Source: Flavobacterium anhuiense (lineage in GTDB: Bacteria; Bacteroidota; Bacteroidia; Flavobacteriales; Flavobacteriaceae). From it: a stretch of DNA of 64,000 nt. Below the pieces are notes generated by a model. It was not told the DNA's origin. It searched no databases and saw nothing but the letters and a program-made list of their open reading frames with translations. Made by a program: the position numbers and the translations under genes. Shown one piece after another: positions 18,202 to 27,687 of the stretch (the stretch's first letter is position 1; every line of letters starts with the position of its first letter). Where the stretch lies: assembly GCF_900101855.1 (NCBI RefSeq), contig NZ_FMVC01000004.1, positions 1 to 64,000 on the forward strand, given 5' to 3'.

Positions 18202-21200
18202 TTAGTTTAAAAAGTTCATTACTTTCAATGACTTTTTGTGTCCTGATTTATTGGTTACAATCACAACAAAAATCTGTTTACTAGCAAAACTTGGGCTGTT
18301 AAGCAACACTTCTTTATTGTTTTGAATGTTTCTGTGGCTTGTAACATTTTGTCCTATCGTATTGAACACGTCAACCTGAGCAATTTCTTCTGTTTCATTA
18401 GATACCGATAAAGTATTGTTTCTAAAATAAGCCACAGTCGTATTGCTATCAGGCGTTATATCTTCTACAGCCAATGTTTTAGCCGTAGCTTGCGATGCAA
18501 AATAAGCTGCATACGCTTTAGACAATTCAGATGAATTACCGCAAGAAGAGGCATCCCAGTTTACAGACCAAGTCATTAAACCTCTTAAAGAAGGATATGG
18601 TCCGCCTGGCTGCATAGTGTAGGTTCTTCCAGTGAAATTGGTTCCGTTTCTTAAATAGTCCATAGCGTTAATTCCTTCTGTAGGAGTTAGATATCCGCTA
18701 CCTGCCGCACTCGGACAAGCTGGCAATGCAATAAGAACTTTTGAAGCTGGCAAACCATCAAAATGCATTCCTGTTGAAGCAATGTTATACCCTTTTATAA
18801 TCATATCAGTTAAAGCAGTAACCATGTTTGCTTTCTTAGCTGTACCATAATACTGGCCGTCTAATCCGTTTTCCCCTCCTGTGTTGTACAATTGTACCGC
18901 TAACAAATCCAATTCGTTACGTAAGTTTTGAATGATCGGCAAGAACGAACCGAAAGTATCTGTATAAGTAGTATAACCACCTTGTACATATTGTGTTTCT
19001 GGAGCTGCAGTTAACAAGAATCCAGGGCCATAGTACGCTTTTAATTCTTTGAAAGCATCTACTACGTTTTTCAATCTTGGATAAGCTGAAATACCCGCAT
19101 AAGAAATATCTCTTAAACCTCCTGCGCTAAAATTCATCGATCCGCCTTCAAAATCAATATCAACTCCATCAAATTGGTACTCATCGATAATCGCTTTTAA
19201 ACCATTAACGAAAATATTTTTCTGAGTAACATTTTCTAAAACAACATGTCCATTTTGACCTCCAATAGAGACAATAACAGGAACACCGCTATCTCTTAAA
19301 GATTTTATATCATTTTTCAATAATTGCTTATCGAAAACTCCATTGGTCAAATATCTAGCATCATTTGTAGTTAGTATTGGAGTATAACCATCACGATTAA
19401 CGGTTTCTACGAAAGCATAATCGACTACGTTAAATTTGCTTCCCTTTATTTGAGAAAAATATAAAAATGGAGCTGAAGTATTTTCCCAAGAATGCGCATA
19501 CCCTAAAATAATTTTAGATGGAAGCGGAATAAATCTATTACCACTTATTGTAGCAATTTTAATAGTATTGTTTAAAGTAGTCACAGCAGCTTTATTATCT
19601 GTTGCTTTGATTACAATTGGATAATCCTGATAAGCAGTTGGCGTAAAATTATATGTATAAGTATTATTTGTACCTGCTGTCATATTAAATGTCCCTCCAT
19701 TTATGGTAATAGTAACACCAGAAACTGATCCGTCGCTGTCAACCGCTGTAACTGAAATTGGAACAGCTTGGAAAGAGCTTTGGTATATTGTAGTATTCGA
19801 CGGCGAATTCCAAGTAATTACAGGTAATGTATTTGGACAATTTGCACCCGAACAAGTTAATGTAAAACTATAGGTTTTTGAATCTGTTGTTCCGTTTGAT
19901 GCAGTAGCCGTAACGGTTAACGTATGAGAAACTCCAAACTGATTTGCTGCTGGCGTCCAAACCGAAGTATAAGTTCCAGAAGAATTGGTAGCACTTATCG
20001 TTTGTCCGTCTAAACTAAATACAACAGATGAGATTGTAGTCGCATCGGCAGCGCTTAATCCAACACTTGCCACAAAATTAATTGATGATCCTAAATTTAT
20101 AGCAATCGCCGAAGCTGTTGGCGCTGTAATGGCAACTACTGGCTTAGTCACAACCGTAGTTTGTGTATTAAAATTATAAATTGTTGGCGTTGTCGGAACA
20201 GCAAAGTTTGCCAGATTATTTGGGTAATAGGCTACTTCTCCATTTTGCCATGAATTTAATTTCAAGCTTAGAATTTGCGTATATCCTGCTACAACTGAAT
20301 TATCAAAAGTATAATTTCCTGATGCATCTGTTGTCGCTAGAACGCTTTTCCAGTTGTGTGTATTATCGGTCCATGGTAAAACGATTTCTACTTTAGCATT
20401 CGCTACAGGCGTTGAACCATTTTTCACAGTTCCGCTGATTAGATTTGTAGCTGCTGCTAATGCTACTTTAGCCGTTGAACTTGTATTGAAATTATAAACC
20501 GTAGGAGTTGCAGGAATTGCAAAGTTGGCTAGATTATTTGGATAATAAGCCACTTCGCCATTTTGCCAAGAGTTTAATTTCAAACTCAAAGCCTGTGTAT
20601 AACCATCTATAACCGAATTGTCAAAGCTGTATTTTCCTTGTGCATCTGTTGTTGCTAAAACGCTTTTCCAGTTGTGGTTATTATCTGTCCAAGGTAAAAC
20701 CAATTCTACTTTCGCGCCAGCAACAGGAATTGTTCCGTTTTTAACTGTTCCACTGATTTTGCTCGTAGTTGTTGCAACATCTTGAGTAAAATTCAATGTT
20801 TTATTAGCATTCAAGTTAGAATAAACTGTAGATGCTGGCGTGAATGTTTGGCCTGTTAAAGCAGCTGTAACTGTATAATTTCCACCAAAAGCTAAAGTCA
20901 ATGAATATGCTCCGCTTGCATTAGTAGTTGCTGTAACATTTCCTGCTGTAGATGATGCAGTTACTGTTACACCAGAAACTGGAGTTGTTCCGTTAAGAAC
21001 TGTTCCGCTTACAGTGTACGTTACCACTGCTGCTCCTTGAGTAAAATTAAGCGTTTTATTCGCGTCAATTGCATTGTAAACTGTTGAAGCCGGTGTATAA
21101 GAGAATCCAGATTTTGCGGCCGTAACGGTAAAGTTTAAACCAGCTGTTAATCCAGCAACACTATACGCTCCACTCGCATTTGAAACTCCTGTCAAAGTTG

Positions 21201-22938
21201 TGCTTCCAGAAACTGCAGAAACTGTAACACCAGAAACTCCTGTTGTTCCGTCTAGAACCGTTCCGCTTACTGTGTAAGTTGGTTGAGTTCCGTTGATTGT
21301 TACTCCTGTCTGATTAACTGTAACATTCGTTAAACTAACAGGAACAAATGTATAACTTGCTTTTACTGCTGTAAGCGAATAATTTTGTCCTGAAGTTAAA
21401 TTATTGAAAGCAAAGTTTCCTGTAGCAGAAACTACTGTTTGAATTACTGCATTGCTTGCATTTCGCAATTCAACCGTAACATTGGTAACCAAAGCTGATC
21501 CGTTTTTTACAGAACCAGAAATACTAACTGTTCCTGGAACAACGCTTCCAAAAGAAGTATCAACTTGGTTTAATAATGAATTCGGAATTGAGCCTCTTGT
21601 ATCTTGAGATAATTCCCAAATCATACCTCCTGCTAAGTTTCTAGATTTTATATATTGAACTTTTAAATCCATTGACTGTTTATCTTCATAAGAAATAAAT
21701 TCTTTTGAAGTAGCATTATATAAATAAGGAACTTTTGTTGTGTTATCCCAATATCTCACCCATCCTGCAGAAGCTGCACTTGCAGTAACCTGCATTGTGT
21801 TTGGATCTAAATAAGCGTGTGAATTGGTAACTGGATTTCCAACTAAATCACAGATTTCGATACTTCCAGATTTTTCACAAGCTCCAGAACCATCCCATGT
21901 TCCTGTTGGGTTTTGCGGATTTGTACATCCAGGAACTACATATCTTGGTGCTGAAACAAATAATCCGTTTGTTGAATTTGCAGCAACGTTATCGAATTTT
22001 TTTCCGTAAAAAGGCAATCCCATGATTAATTTATTGGCAGGAAAACCAATTACATTCAAATATTGATTAGTCAATTCGTCTAATGATTCTGATTGCGTTG
22101 CGCCATACAACGGGTCATTAGGGTTTCCGCTTGCATATAAAGGTGCGTTGTAACAAGTTTTATCGTACCAGTTACCGCCAAAATCGTATCCGAAATAAGT
22201 GATATAGTCGCAATAAGTCGAAATATCTTCTGTCATTCCGTATTGTGCTCTGTTGTTTGGCCCTAAATACTGTTTAGAAACATTTCTAACATTGTTTCCA
22301 GCAGCAATTGTAACCAGTTTATTTGGCATTGCCTGACGCATCGCTTTCAATAAAAGCACTAAATTTTTATTGTCGTCTGGGCTATATTTTTGTGGAGGAA
22401 CAGGCGCACCATTTACTATTTCTGTACCGTCAGTTCCACCAGAAAGAGGATATTCCCAATCGATATCGAAACCATCAATAAACGGGTATGTAGTAATGAA
22501 GTTTGCCATGTCTGCTGCTAAAGCCGCTCTTGCTACAGGACTTGCAGCAATTGGAGAAAGATCTTGACCTTTTGTCCAGCCTCCCACAGAGATTAAAACT
22601 TTTAAATGCGGATACTTTTCTTTCAATTTCATTAAATCATAAAAGTTTCCTTTTACTGGTGCATCCCAAGGAATTCCACCTTCCATATGCTCAAAATCAG
22701 CATAAGTGTCTAAACATTTTAATTTTGTATTCTCAGGATGGGCAGGATCATAAGTGGTCCCATAAAAAGAATAATTTAAATGCGTCAATTTACTTCCATC
22801 AATCTTCGGAACATTAAAGTCCCTGGCATAGATAGACCATTGTGCATAATACCCTACTACTTTTTTTCCGTGGGCTGGTTGCGCCAACGCAAGTAAGGGA
22901 AACAGTAACAAAAAGAGCAATCTGTAAAAATGTTTCAT
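18202..22938 (-). CDS. chiA: Secreted double-GH18 chitinase, T9SS cargo
   Basis: The 1578-residue enzyme has a signal peptide (1-19), an N-terminal GH18 domain (about 25-460) with DGFDIDWE (catalytic Glu162), a middle region of carboxypeptidase-regulatory/Ig-like modules (about 465-960), PKD-like modules (about 965-1120), a second GH18 domain (about 1135-1480) with DGVDIDFE (catalytic Glu1264) and a type A T9SS sorting domain at the end (KKSLKVMNFLN). This is the architecture of F. johnsoniae ChiA, which is secreted by T9SS and is needed for growth on chitin; the two domains there act in complementary exo/endo fashion. It is the last gene of the chitin locus, with its own 486-bp upstream region, so it is probably regulated from its own promoter. 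Confidence 0.96.
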   Translation of the reverse strand: MKHFYRLLFLLLFPLLALAQPAHGKKVVGYYAQWSIYARDFNVPKIDGSKLTHLNYSFYGTTYDPAHPENTKLKCLDTYADFEHMEGGIPWDAPVKGNFYDLMKLKEKYPHLKVLISVGGWTKGQDLSPIAASPVARAALAADMANFITTYPFIDGFDIDWEYPLSGGTDGTEIVNGAPVPPQKYSPDDNKNLVLLLKAMRQAMPNKLVTIAAGNNVRNVSKQYLGPNNRAQYGMTEDISTYCDYITYFGYDFGGNWYDKTCYNAPLYASGNPNDPLYGATQSESLDELTNQYLNVIGFPANKLIMGLPFYGKKFDNVAANSTNGLFVSAPRYVVPGCTNPQNPTGTWDGSGACEKSGSIEICDLVGNPVTNSHAYLDPNTMQVTASAASAGWVRYWDNTTKVPYLYNATSKEFISYEDKQSMDLKVQYIKSRNLAGGMIWELSQDTRGSIPNSLLNQVDTSFGSVVPGTVSISGSVKNGSALVTNVTVELRNASNAVIQTVVSATGNFAFNNLTSGQNYSLTAVKASYTFVPVSLTNVTVNQTGVTINGTQPTYTVSGTVLDGTTGVSGVTVSAVSGSTTLTGVSNASGAYSVAGLTAGLNFTVTAAKSGFSYTPASTVYNAIDANKTLNFTQGAAVVTYTVSGTVLNGTTPVSGVTVTASSTAGNVTATTNASGAYSLTLAFGGNYTVTAALTGQTFTPASTVYSNLNANKTLNFTQDVATTTSKISGTVKNGTIPVAGAKVELVLPWTDNNHNWKSVLATTDAQGKYSFDNSVIDGYTQALSLKLNSWQNGEVAYYPNNLANFAIPATPTVYNFNTSSTAKVALAAATNLISGTVKNGSTPVANAKVEIVLPWTDNTHNWKSVLATTDASGNYTFDNSVVAGYTQILSLKLNSWQNGEVAYYPNNLANFAVPTTPTIYNFNTQTTVVTKPVVAITAPTASAIAINLGSSINFVASVGLSAADATTISSVVFSLDGQTISATNSSGTYTSVWTPAANQFGVSHTLTVTATASNGTTDSKTYSFTLTCSGANCPNTLPVITWNSPSNTTIYQSSFQAVPISVTAVDSDGSVSGVTITINGGTFNMTAGTNNTYTYNFTPTAYQDYPIVIKATDNKAAVTTLNNTIKIATISGNRFIPLPSKIILGYAHSWENTSAPFLYFSQIKGSKFNVVDYAFVETVNRDGYTPILTTNDARYLTNGVFDKQLLKNDIKSLRDSGVPVIVSIGGQNGHVVLENVTQKNIFVNGLKAIIDEYQFDGVDIDFEGGSMNFSAGGLRDISYAGISAYPRLKNVVDAFKELKAYYGPGFLLTAAPETQYVQGGYTTYTDTFGSFLPIIQNLRNELDLLAVQLYNTGGENGLDGQYYGTAKKANMVTALTDMIIKGYNIASTGMHFDGLPASKVLIALPACPSAAGSGYLTPTEGINAMDYLRNGTNFTGRTYTMQPGGPYPSLRGLMTWSVNWDASSCGNSSELSKAYAAYFASQATAKTLAVEDITPDSNTTVAYFRNNTLSVSNETEEIAQVDVFNTIGQNVTSHRNIQNNKEVLLNSPSFASKQIFVVIVTNKSGHKKSLKVMNFLN
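20150..20785 (-). repeat. Internal 318-bp duplication in chiA
   Basis: Two neighbouring modules of 106 codons are almost the same, each with VLPWTDN, HNWKSVLATTDA, SLKLNSWQNGEVAYYPNN and a closing YNFNT. Equivalent DNA words are 318 bp apart (20211 and 20529). They look like recently duplicated carbohydrate-binding or linker modules. Confidence 0.85.
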
Positions 22939-23424
22939 AATTAATAAATATTAGTTAATAGAAAATAAGTAATTGGGCCGCAGCAGCATCAAGCTTCTGG
23001 GTTTCGCTCAACTGCAGGTTGGAAGGCTGCTATCGATTGGAAATAAACTCAAATTAAATTCTATAGATAAATATTACTATTACTGATTCATACATAATCA
23101 TTAGCCAATAGTAGTGATTGATATTTATTTATAATTTTTAAAAAATTAATGTTAAATACAAATGATAAATTTGGGACTACTCATCAATCTATACTCTTTT
23201 ATTGTCATGTTTTGTGGTATTCTTTCTATTTGGTTTTTAAAAGGTTAATACTCCGTTATTGGTTATTTTTTTAAAATTTTTACTGATTATTTCTGATGTG
23301 TTTGTTCTAAAAATTCAAAGTTGTCATTGTAATTACCCCTGCCATAAATATGGCAGAGATAATTATCACTCTAAAAAAACATTAGTAACTCAAAAACGTA
23401 CTAAATACTAATTCAAATCCAACT
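22939..23424 (-). promoter_or_regulatory. Long chiA upstream region with a GC-rich stem and a dyad
   Basis: No gene is seen in these 486 bp. Between 22975 and 23035 lies a block much richer in G and C than its surroundings; on the minus strand AGCAGC and GCTGCT can pair around it, about 40-95 bp before the chiA start, so it would lie in the mRNA leader. At 23339-23356 a perfect dyad CTGCCATA-AA-TATGGCAG sits 70 bp behind the hexosaminidase stop and could be an operator. The rest is plain AT-rich DNA. Confidence 0.5.
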
Positions 23425-25491
23425 CTAAATTAATTTCTTTAAACTCTCATAAACAGACAGTTCTACATCTGCATGATCTTTTGTATTGCATTGTTCAATC
23501 AATTTTTTCAGATCTGCAGGCGCTAAAGTTGATTTATTATCCAAAACCAATAATAGTTCCTGAGAAGCATCATTTAGTTTTTTAGATAATGGTAATATTG
23601 GCTGCACCAACGGTGCGTTATTGCTTAATTCTGTTAATCCTTTATGAACTGCAATCCATTTTGTAAAAAATGCAGCCACTTTGGCTTTATTGTCTGCCGA
23701 TTTATTAGCTAAATATTGGCTTACAGCTGCGTCAAATGCTAAAGCATCTTTTGCATCTGGTCCGCAGGCATCTGCAAACAAGGTAAACGGAGAATACATT
23801 TGGTACTCTGTTCCTCCTTTGTTACGAGTATATCCTTTCAATGGTTCGCTTACATTAGAGAATTCTTCCAATGATTTGATATCTTGATTGTTTGAAATGT
23901 TTCTTAAAATCACATCTTTGTTTCTGATATGTGTAATGCCCAATTCTTCCAATCTAAAAGAAATATTTTCTAAACGCTTGCGCATATTCTCAACATCTAC
24001 TACATCTTCTGCCGACCATAATCTTTCTGCAATTGCAGCAGTTCTTGGCCAAATTCTCGAATCTATCGTTGTTGGGGTAACCAACTCGGTCCACATTGTA
24101 GCTTCTCCGCCTAAAATTCTTGCTTTTTCGTCACTAGTTAAATTAGCTCCTTTTGGCATTGGGTCATTTAGGTAATGGCTTGCGATTGGATACATTAAAT
24201 CAATATAATATCCATTTGATAAAACTGTTTTGTATCCTTTTTTAACGGCATCTACAAGAGATTGTCCAGCTGGCATTCCTTCGTTTGGACCTCTCCAAGA
24301 ATGCACAATGGCTTCTTTAGATAAATTTTTGGTTAAAATTTCTTCCCAACCCATTAATTGTTTTCCGTGTTTCTTTAACATCGGTGCCAATTGCATCGTG
24401 AAATACGTTTGCAGTTCGTGGTTGGTTTTTAAATTATGCTTCTTCTTGAATTCTTGAATTTTAGGATTTGCATCCCAGTCTTTTCCTTCGTTTTCATCTC
24501 CTCCAATGTGAAAATAAGCACCTGGAAACAACGGACAAACCTCATCAAAAACCTCGCTTAAAAGCTGGTATGTTTTAGGATTTGAAGGATCTAATGTTGG
24601 CGAAAAAATTCCAGCATTTCTTTCAATTCCATAGGTAGCAATTGCTGTACCTTGAATATTTTTTTCGGATGTTCCTCCTGTCAGCGTAATCACTTTGCTT
24701 CCAATTTCTGGATAAGCAGTTAAGATTGCAGATCCGTGACCTGGAACATCTATTTCTGGGACAATTAAAATACCGCGCTCATCGGCATATTTTACGATAT
24801 TTTTAATTTCCTCTTGTGTGTAATACATTCCATCCGAAGCTACTTGCGTAAATCTTGGATGTTTTTTCATTTCAATTCTCCAGCCTTGATCATCAACCAA
24901 ATGCCAATGGAAAACATTCATTTTCATTGCTGCCAGTGCATCAATATTTCTTTTCACTACATCAATTGGCTGAAAATGTCTTGAAACATCCATCATTAAA
25001 CCTCTCCATGTAAATCTTGGGAAATCTGAAATTTTTGAAGCTGGAAAATAAAATGTTTTTGAATTGTTTTGAAGCATTTGCAATAAAGTCTCTAAACCAT
25101 GTAAAGCTCCTAAATCGCTTGAAGCGTTTAAAGTGATTTTGTTTGAAGTAATATCTAAATGATAACTTTCGTCTTCGTATAAACCAATTTTACCGCTTTT
25201 GGTGCAATTAATCTGTAATTCCGCATTTGGAACTTCATTTAATTTTTCAATAAAACCTTGCTCGAAAAATATACCTGTTCTACCATCCAAACGGCGCAAA
25301 AAACGAGTTACTCCACCAAAAATTCTTGGATTTGGATTTCCAGTAATGTTTACTTTAAAATTTTTGCTTAAATTAAAATTACCTTCATTAATAACAACAT
25401 TCTGAGGCCAAGGCATAAGATTCAGCTGCTCTTTCTGGACTTGAGCACCTGCAGATATGCCAGCAAATAATAGTACAAATAGATATTTCAT
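23425..25491 (-). CDS. GH20 beta-N-acetylhexosaminidase
   Basis: The 688-residue enzyme releases GlcNAc from the ends of chitooligosaccharides. It has a signal peptide (about 1-16), the GH20 N-terminal domain (about 25-155) and the TIM-barrel catalytic domain (about 157-500) starting FPRFTWRGLMMDVSRHF. The catalytic Asp332-Glu333 pair is in HIGGDENEGKDW, and FHWHLVDDQGWR and the Trp-rich W-S-A-E-D segment match substrate-binding loops. The C-terminal 180 residues are extra helical sequence. It lacks a T9SS sorting domain, so a periplasmic location is likely, acting on oligomers brought in by SusC/D. The nagB fusion gene lies upstream on the same strand. Confidence 0.95.
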   Translation of the reverse strand: MKYLFVLLFAGISAGAQVQKEQLNLMPWPQNVVINEGNFNLSKNFKVNITGNPNPRIFGGVTRFLRRLDGRTGIFFEQGFIEKLNEVPNAELQINCTKSGKIGLYEDESYHLDITSNKITLNASSDLGALHGLETLLQMLQNNSKTFYFPASKISDFPRFTWRGLMMDVSRHFQPIDVVKRNIDALAAMKMNVFHWHLVDDQGWRIEMKKHPRFTQVASDGMYYTQEEIKNIVKYADERGILIVPEIDVPGHGSAILTAYPEIGSKVITLTGGTSEKNIQGTAIATYGIERNAGIFSPTLDPSNPKTYQLLSEVFDEVCPLFPGAYFHIGGDENEGKDWDANPKIQEFKKKHNLKTNHELQTYFTMQLAPMLKKHGKQLMGWEEILTKNLSKEAIVHSWRGPNEGMPAGQSLVDAVKKGYKTVLSNGYYIDLMYPIASHYLNDPMPKGANLTSDEKARILGGEATMWTELVTPTTIDSRIWPRTAAIAERLWSAEDVVDVENMRKRLENISFRLEELGITHIRNKDVILRNISNNQDIKSLEEFSNVSEPLKGYTRNKGGTEYQMYSPFTLFADACGPDAKDALAFDAAVSQYLANKSADNKAKVAAFFTKWIAVHKGLTELSNNAPLVQPILPLSKKLNDASQELLLVLDNKSTLAPADLKKLIEQCNTKDHADVELSVYESLKKLI

Positions 25492-25644
25492 TTTTCTTTT
25501 TTTTTGGTTGGATAGTTTTTAATAAGTATCCGCAATTTATATAAAAAACAAAACTCAGAATGATTCCAGCTTTTACCTCACTTTCGCAATGAGATCAATC
25601 TGAATTTTGCTATTTGATTCATTATAAAATGAATCGGAAAAAAT

Positions 25645-27582
25645 TTAGTAGTCAAAACGTTTAAAGGCTTCAATCGCTTCATACTCAGCCAAACCTAACT
25701 CATCGTATAATATGGCTGTGTTTTTGTTTCGATCTTCTGCCCTAACCCAGAATTCACGAGAGTCATTGCCTTGAAACATTACCCTGTCCTTTTGAGACTG
25801 GTGGTGTAAAATGGCATGACGTTTCAATAAGACTTCTGATGGACTTAACGGAACGGCCATATCTATTTCATGAATATCCCATTCGTGCCAAGCGCCTCTA
25901 TAAAGCCACAACCAGCAATCATCCATGTATGGTTCTGATTTAAGTTCTTTTAACGCGGCAAAAATGGCATTTAAACAAACCTCATGAGTTCCGTGAGGAT
26001 CTGCAAGATCTCCAGCAGCAAAAACCTGATGTGGTTTTATCCTCGCAATGATATCTTTTACAATTGCAATATCTTCTGGTCCTAACGGATTCTTCTTAAC
26101 TTGTCCTGTTTCATAAAAAGGAAGATCTAAAAAGTGGGTATTCTCATCTTTCAGTCCGATGTATCTTGTTGCTCCGTAAGACTCTCTTCTTCTAATTAAT
26201 CCTTTTAGTTTTCTTACTTCTAAAGAATCAATCTGATTTTCGGATTTATTATTTAAAAACTCGATAACCGATTTGAAATTGATATCTGCTTGACCTTCTC
26301 CGATAAAATCACTGGCAACTTCTGCAAATTTTAACGCTTCATCATCTGAAACCGCAATATTTCCCGAAGTTTGGTACACCACATGAACATCGTGTCCTTG
26401 CTTGATTAATTTCGAAAATGTTCCTCCCATAGAAATCACATCGTCATCAGGGTGCGGACTAAAAAGTATCACTCTCTTTTTTGCCGGATTTGCTCTTTCT
26501 GGACGAAATGAATCATCTGTGTTTGGTTTTCCTCCTGGCCAACCGGTAATCGTGTGCTGCAAAATATTAAACATGTTAATGTTCATATCATAAGCAGAAC
26601 CTTCCTGAGCCAATAGGTCGGACATTCCGTTATTGTTGTAATCACGATCTGTCAATTTTAAGATAGACTGTTTTGTTTTTTGACAAAGCCAAACAATCGC
26701 TTTACTTTTCAATTCAGGTGTCCAAAGACATTCGCCAACTAACCAAGGCGTTTTAAAACGAGTTAATTCTGAAGCGGCAGACTGGTCTAAAACAAAAGTT
26801 GCATTTGGATGATTTTGCAAAAATGTAGCCGGAACTTCTGAACTAATATCTCCTTGAACAGTTCTTTTAATAATGTCCGCTTTATTTTGTCCCCAAGCCA
26901 TCAAAACAATGCGTTTTGATCTCATGATGGTTGAAACCCCCATTGTAATGGCACGTTTCGGCACATTATCAATACCATTAAAAGCTGATGATGCATCAAC
27001 TCTTGTAATATGATCCAAAGTGATAATTCTTGTTCCTGAATTAATATGCGAACCAGGCTCATTAAATCCAACGTGTCCTGTACGTCCAATTCCTAATAAC
27101 TGAAAATCAAGACCGCCAGCGTTTTTAATATTCATTTCATAATCGATACAGTATTGATTAATTTCATCAATTGCTACTGTACCATCAGGAATATTAATAT
27201 TTTCAGGTTTAATATCAATATGATTAAAAAGGTGCTCATGCATGAAATAATGATAGCTCTGATTATTCTCTTTAGTCATCGGATAATATTCATCCAGATT
27301 AAAAGTGATTACATTGCTAAAACTAAGTCCTTCTTCTTTGTGCATTCTCACTAGTTCCTCATAAACTTTGATCGGAGAAGAACCTGTTGCCAAACCTAAA
27401 ACACAAGATTTATTTTTTTCCTGCTTAGATCTAATAAGCTGCGCAATTTCCTGTGCTACAATTACAGAAGCTTCAATAGAACTTTTGAAAATCTCGTTAT
27501 GAATTTTTTCAAAACGAGTTTCTTCAAATTTCCCAGCGCTTTTATAACTGATATCAGGTTTTATTTCTAAAGCACTTTTCAT
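25645..27582 (-). CDS. nagB: Glucosamine-6-phosphate deaminase fused to a PIG-L-like domain
   Basis: NagB turns glucosamine-6-phosphate into fructose-6-phosphate and ammonia. The N-terminal half (about 25-290) is a full NagB domain: GLATGSSP, FNLDEYYP (Asp97 region) and GIGRTGHVGFNEPGS (His170 region). The C-terminal half (about 365-645) is a PIG-L/LmbE-like domain with the metal motif SPHPDDD (375-381) and a later DLADPHGTHE, typical of GlcNAc de-N-acetylases. The same fusion is frequent in Bacteroidota. If the C-terminal domain deacetylates GlcNAc-6-P, one protein could do both steps; no separate nagA is seen in the window. That role is inference. Confidence 0.95.
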   Translation of the reverse strand: MKSALEIKPDISYKSAGKFEETRFEKIHNEIFKSSIEASVIVAQEIAQLIRSKQEKNKSCVLGLATGSSPIKVYEELVRMHKEEGLSFSNVITFNLDEYYPMTKENNQSYHYFMHEHLFNHIDIKPENINIPDGTVAIDEINQYCIDYEMNIKNAGGLDFQLLGIGRTGHVGFNEPGSHINSGTRIITLDHITRVDASSAFNGIDNVPKRAITMGVSTIMRSKRIVLMAWGQNKADIIKRTVQGDISSEVPATFLQNHPNATFVLDQSAASELTRFKTPWLVGECLWTPELKSKAIVWLCQKTKQSILKLTDRDYNNNGMSDLLAQEGSAYDMNINMFNILQHTITGWPGGKPNTDDSFRPERANPAKKRVILFSPHPDDDVISMGGTFSKLIKQGHDVHVVYQTSGNIAVSDDEALKFAEVASDFIGEGQADINFKSVIEFLNNKSENQIDSLEVRKLKGLIRRRESYGATRYIGLKDENTHFLDLPFYETGQVKKNPLGPEDIAIVKDIIARIKPHQVFAAGDLADPHGTHEVCLNAIFAALKELKSEPYMDDCWLWLYRGAWHEWDIHEIDMAVPLSPSEVLLKRHAILHHQSQKDRVMFQGNDSREFWVRAEDRNKNTAILYDELGLAEYEAIEAFKRFDY

Positions 27583-27687
27583 TTTTTTCTTTTTTTGTAG
27601 TAAATTACCCTTTTGGTCTTAAGATATGGTATAGACAGCTTTCACCATCTATACCATACTACTAACCAAACTTAATATTCTTTTTTT

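Noticed and set aside
22503..22817. 104-codon plus-strand frame
   Set aside because: Antisense to the well-conserved first GH18 domain of chiA.
22976..23040. GC-rich block with ATCGAT, CTGCAG and AAGCTT sites looked like a cloning-vector linker
   Set aside because: Order and intervening bases do not match any linker I know, and the flanks are normal chromosomal sequence.
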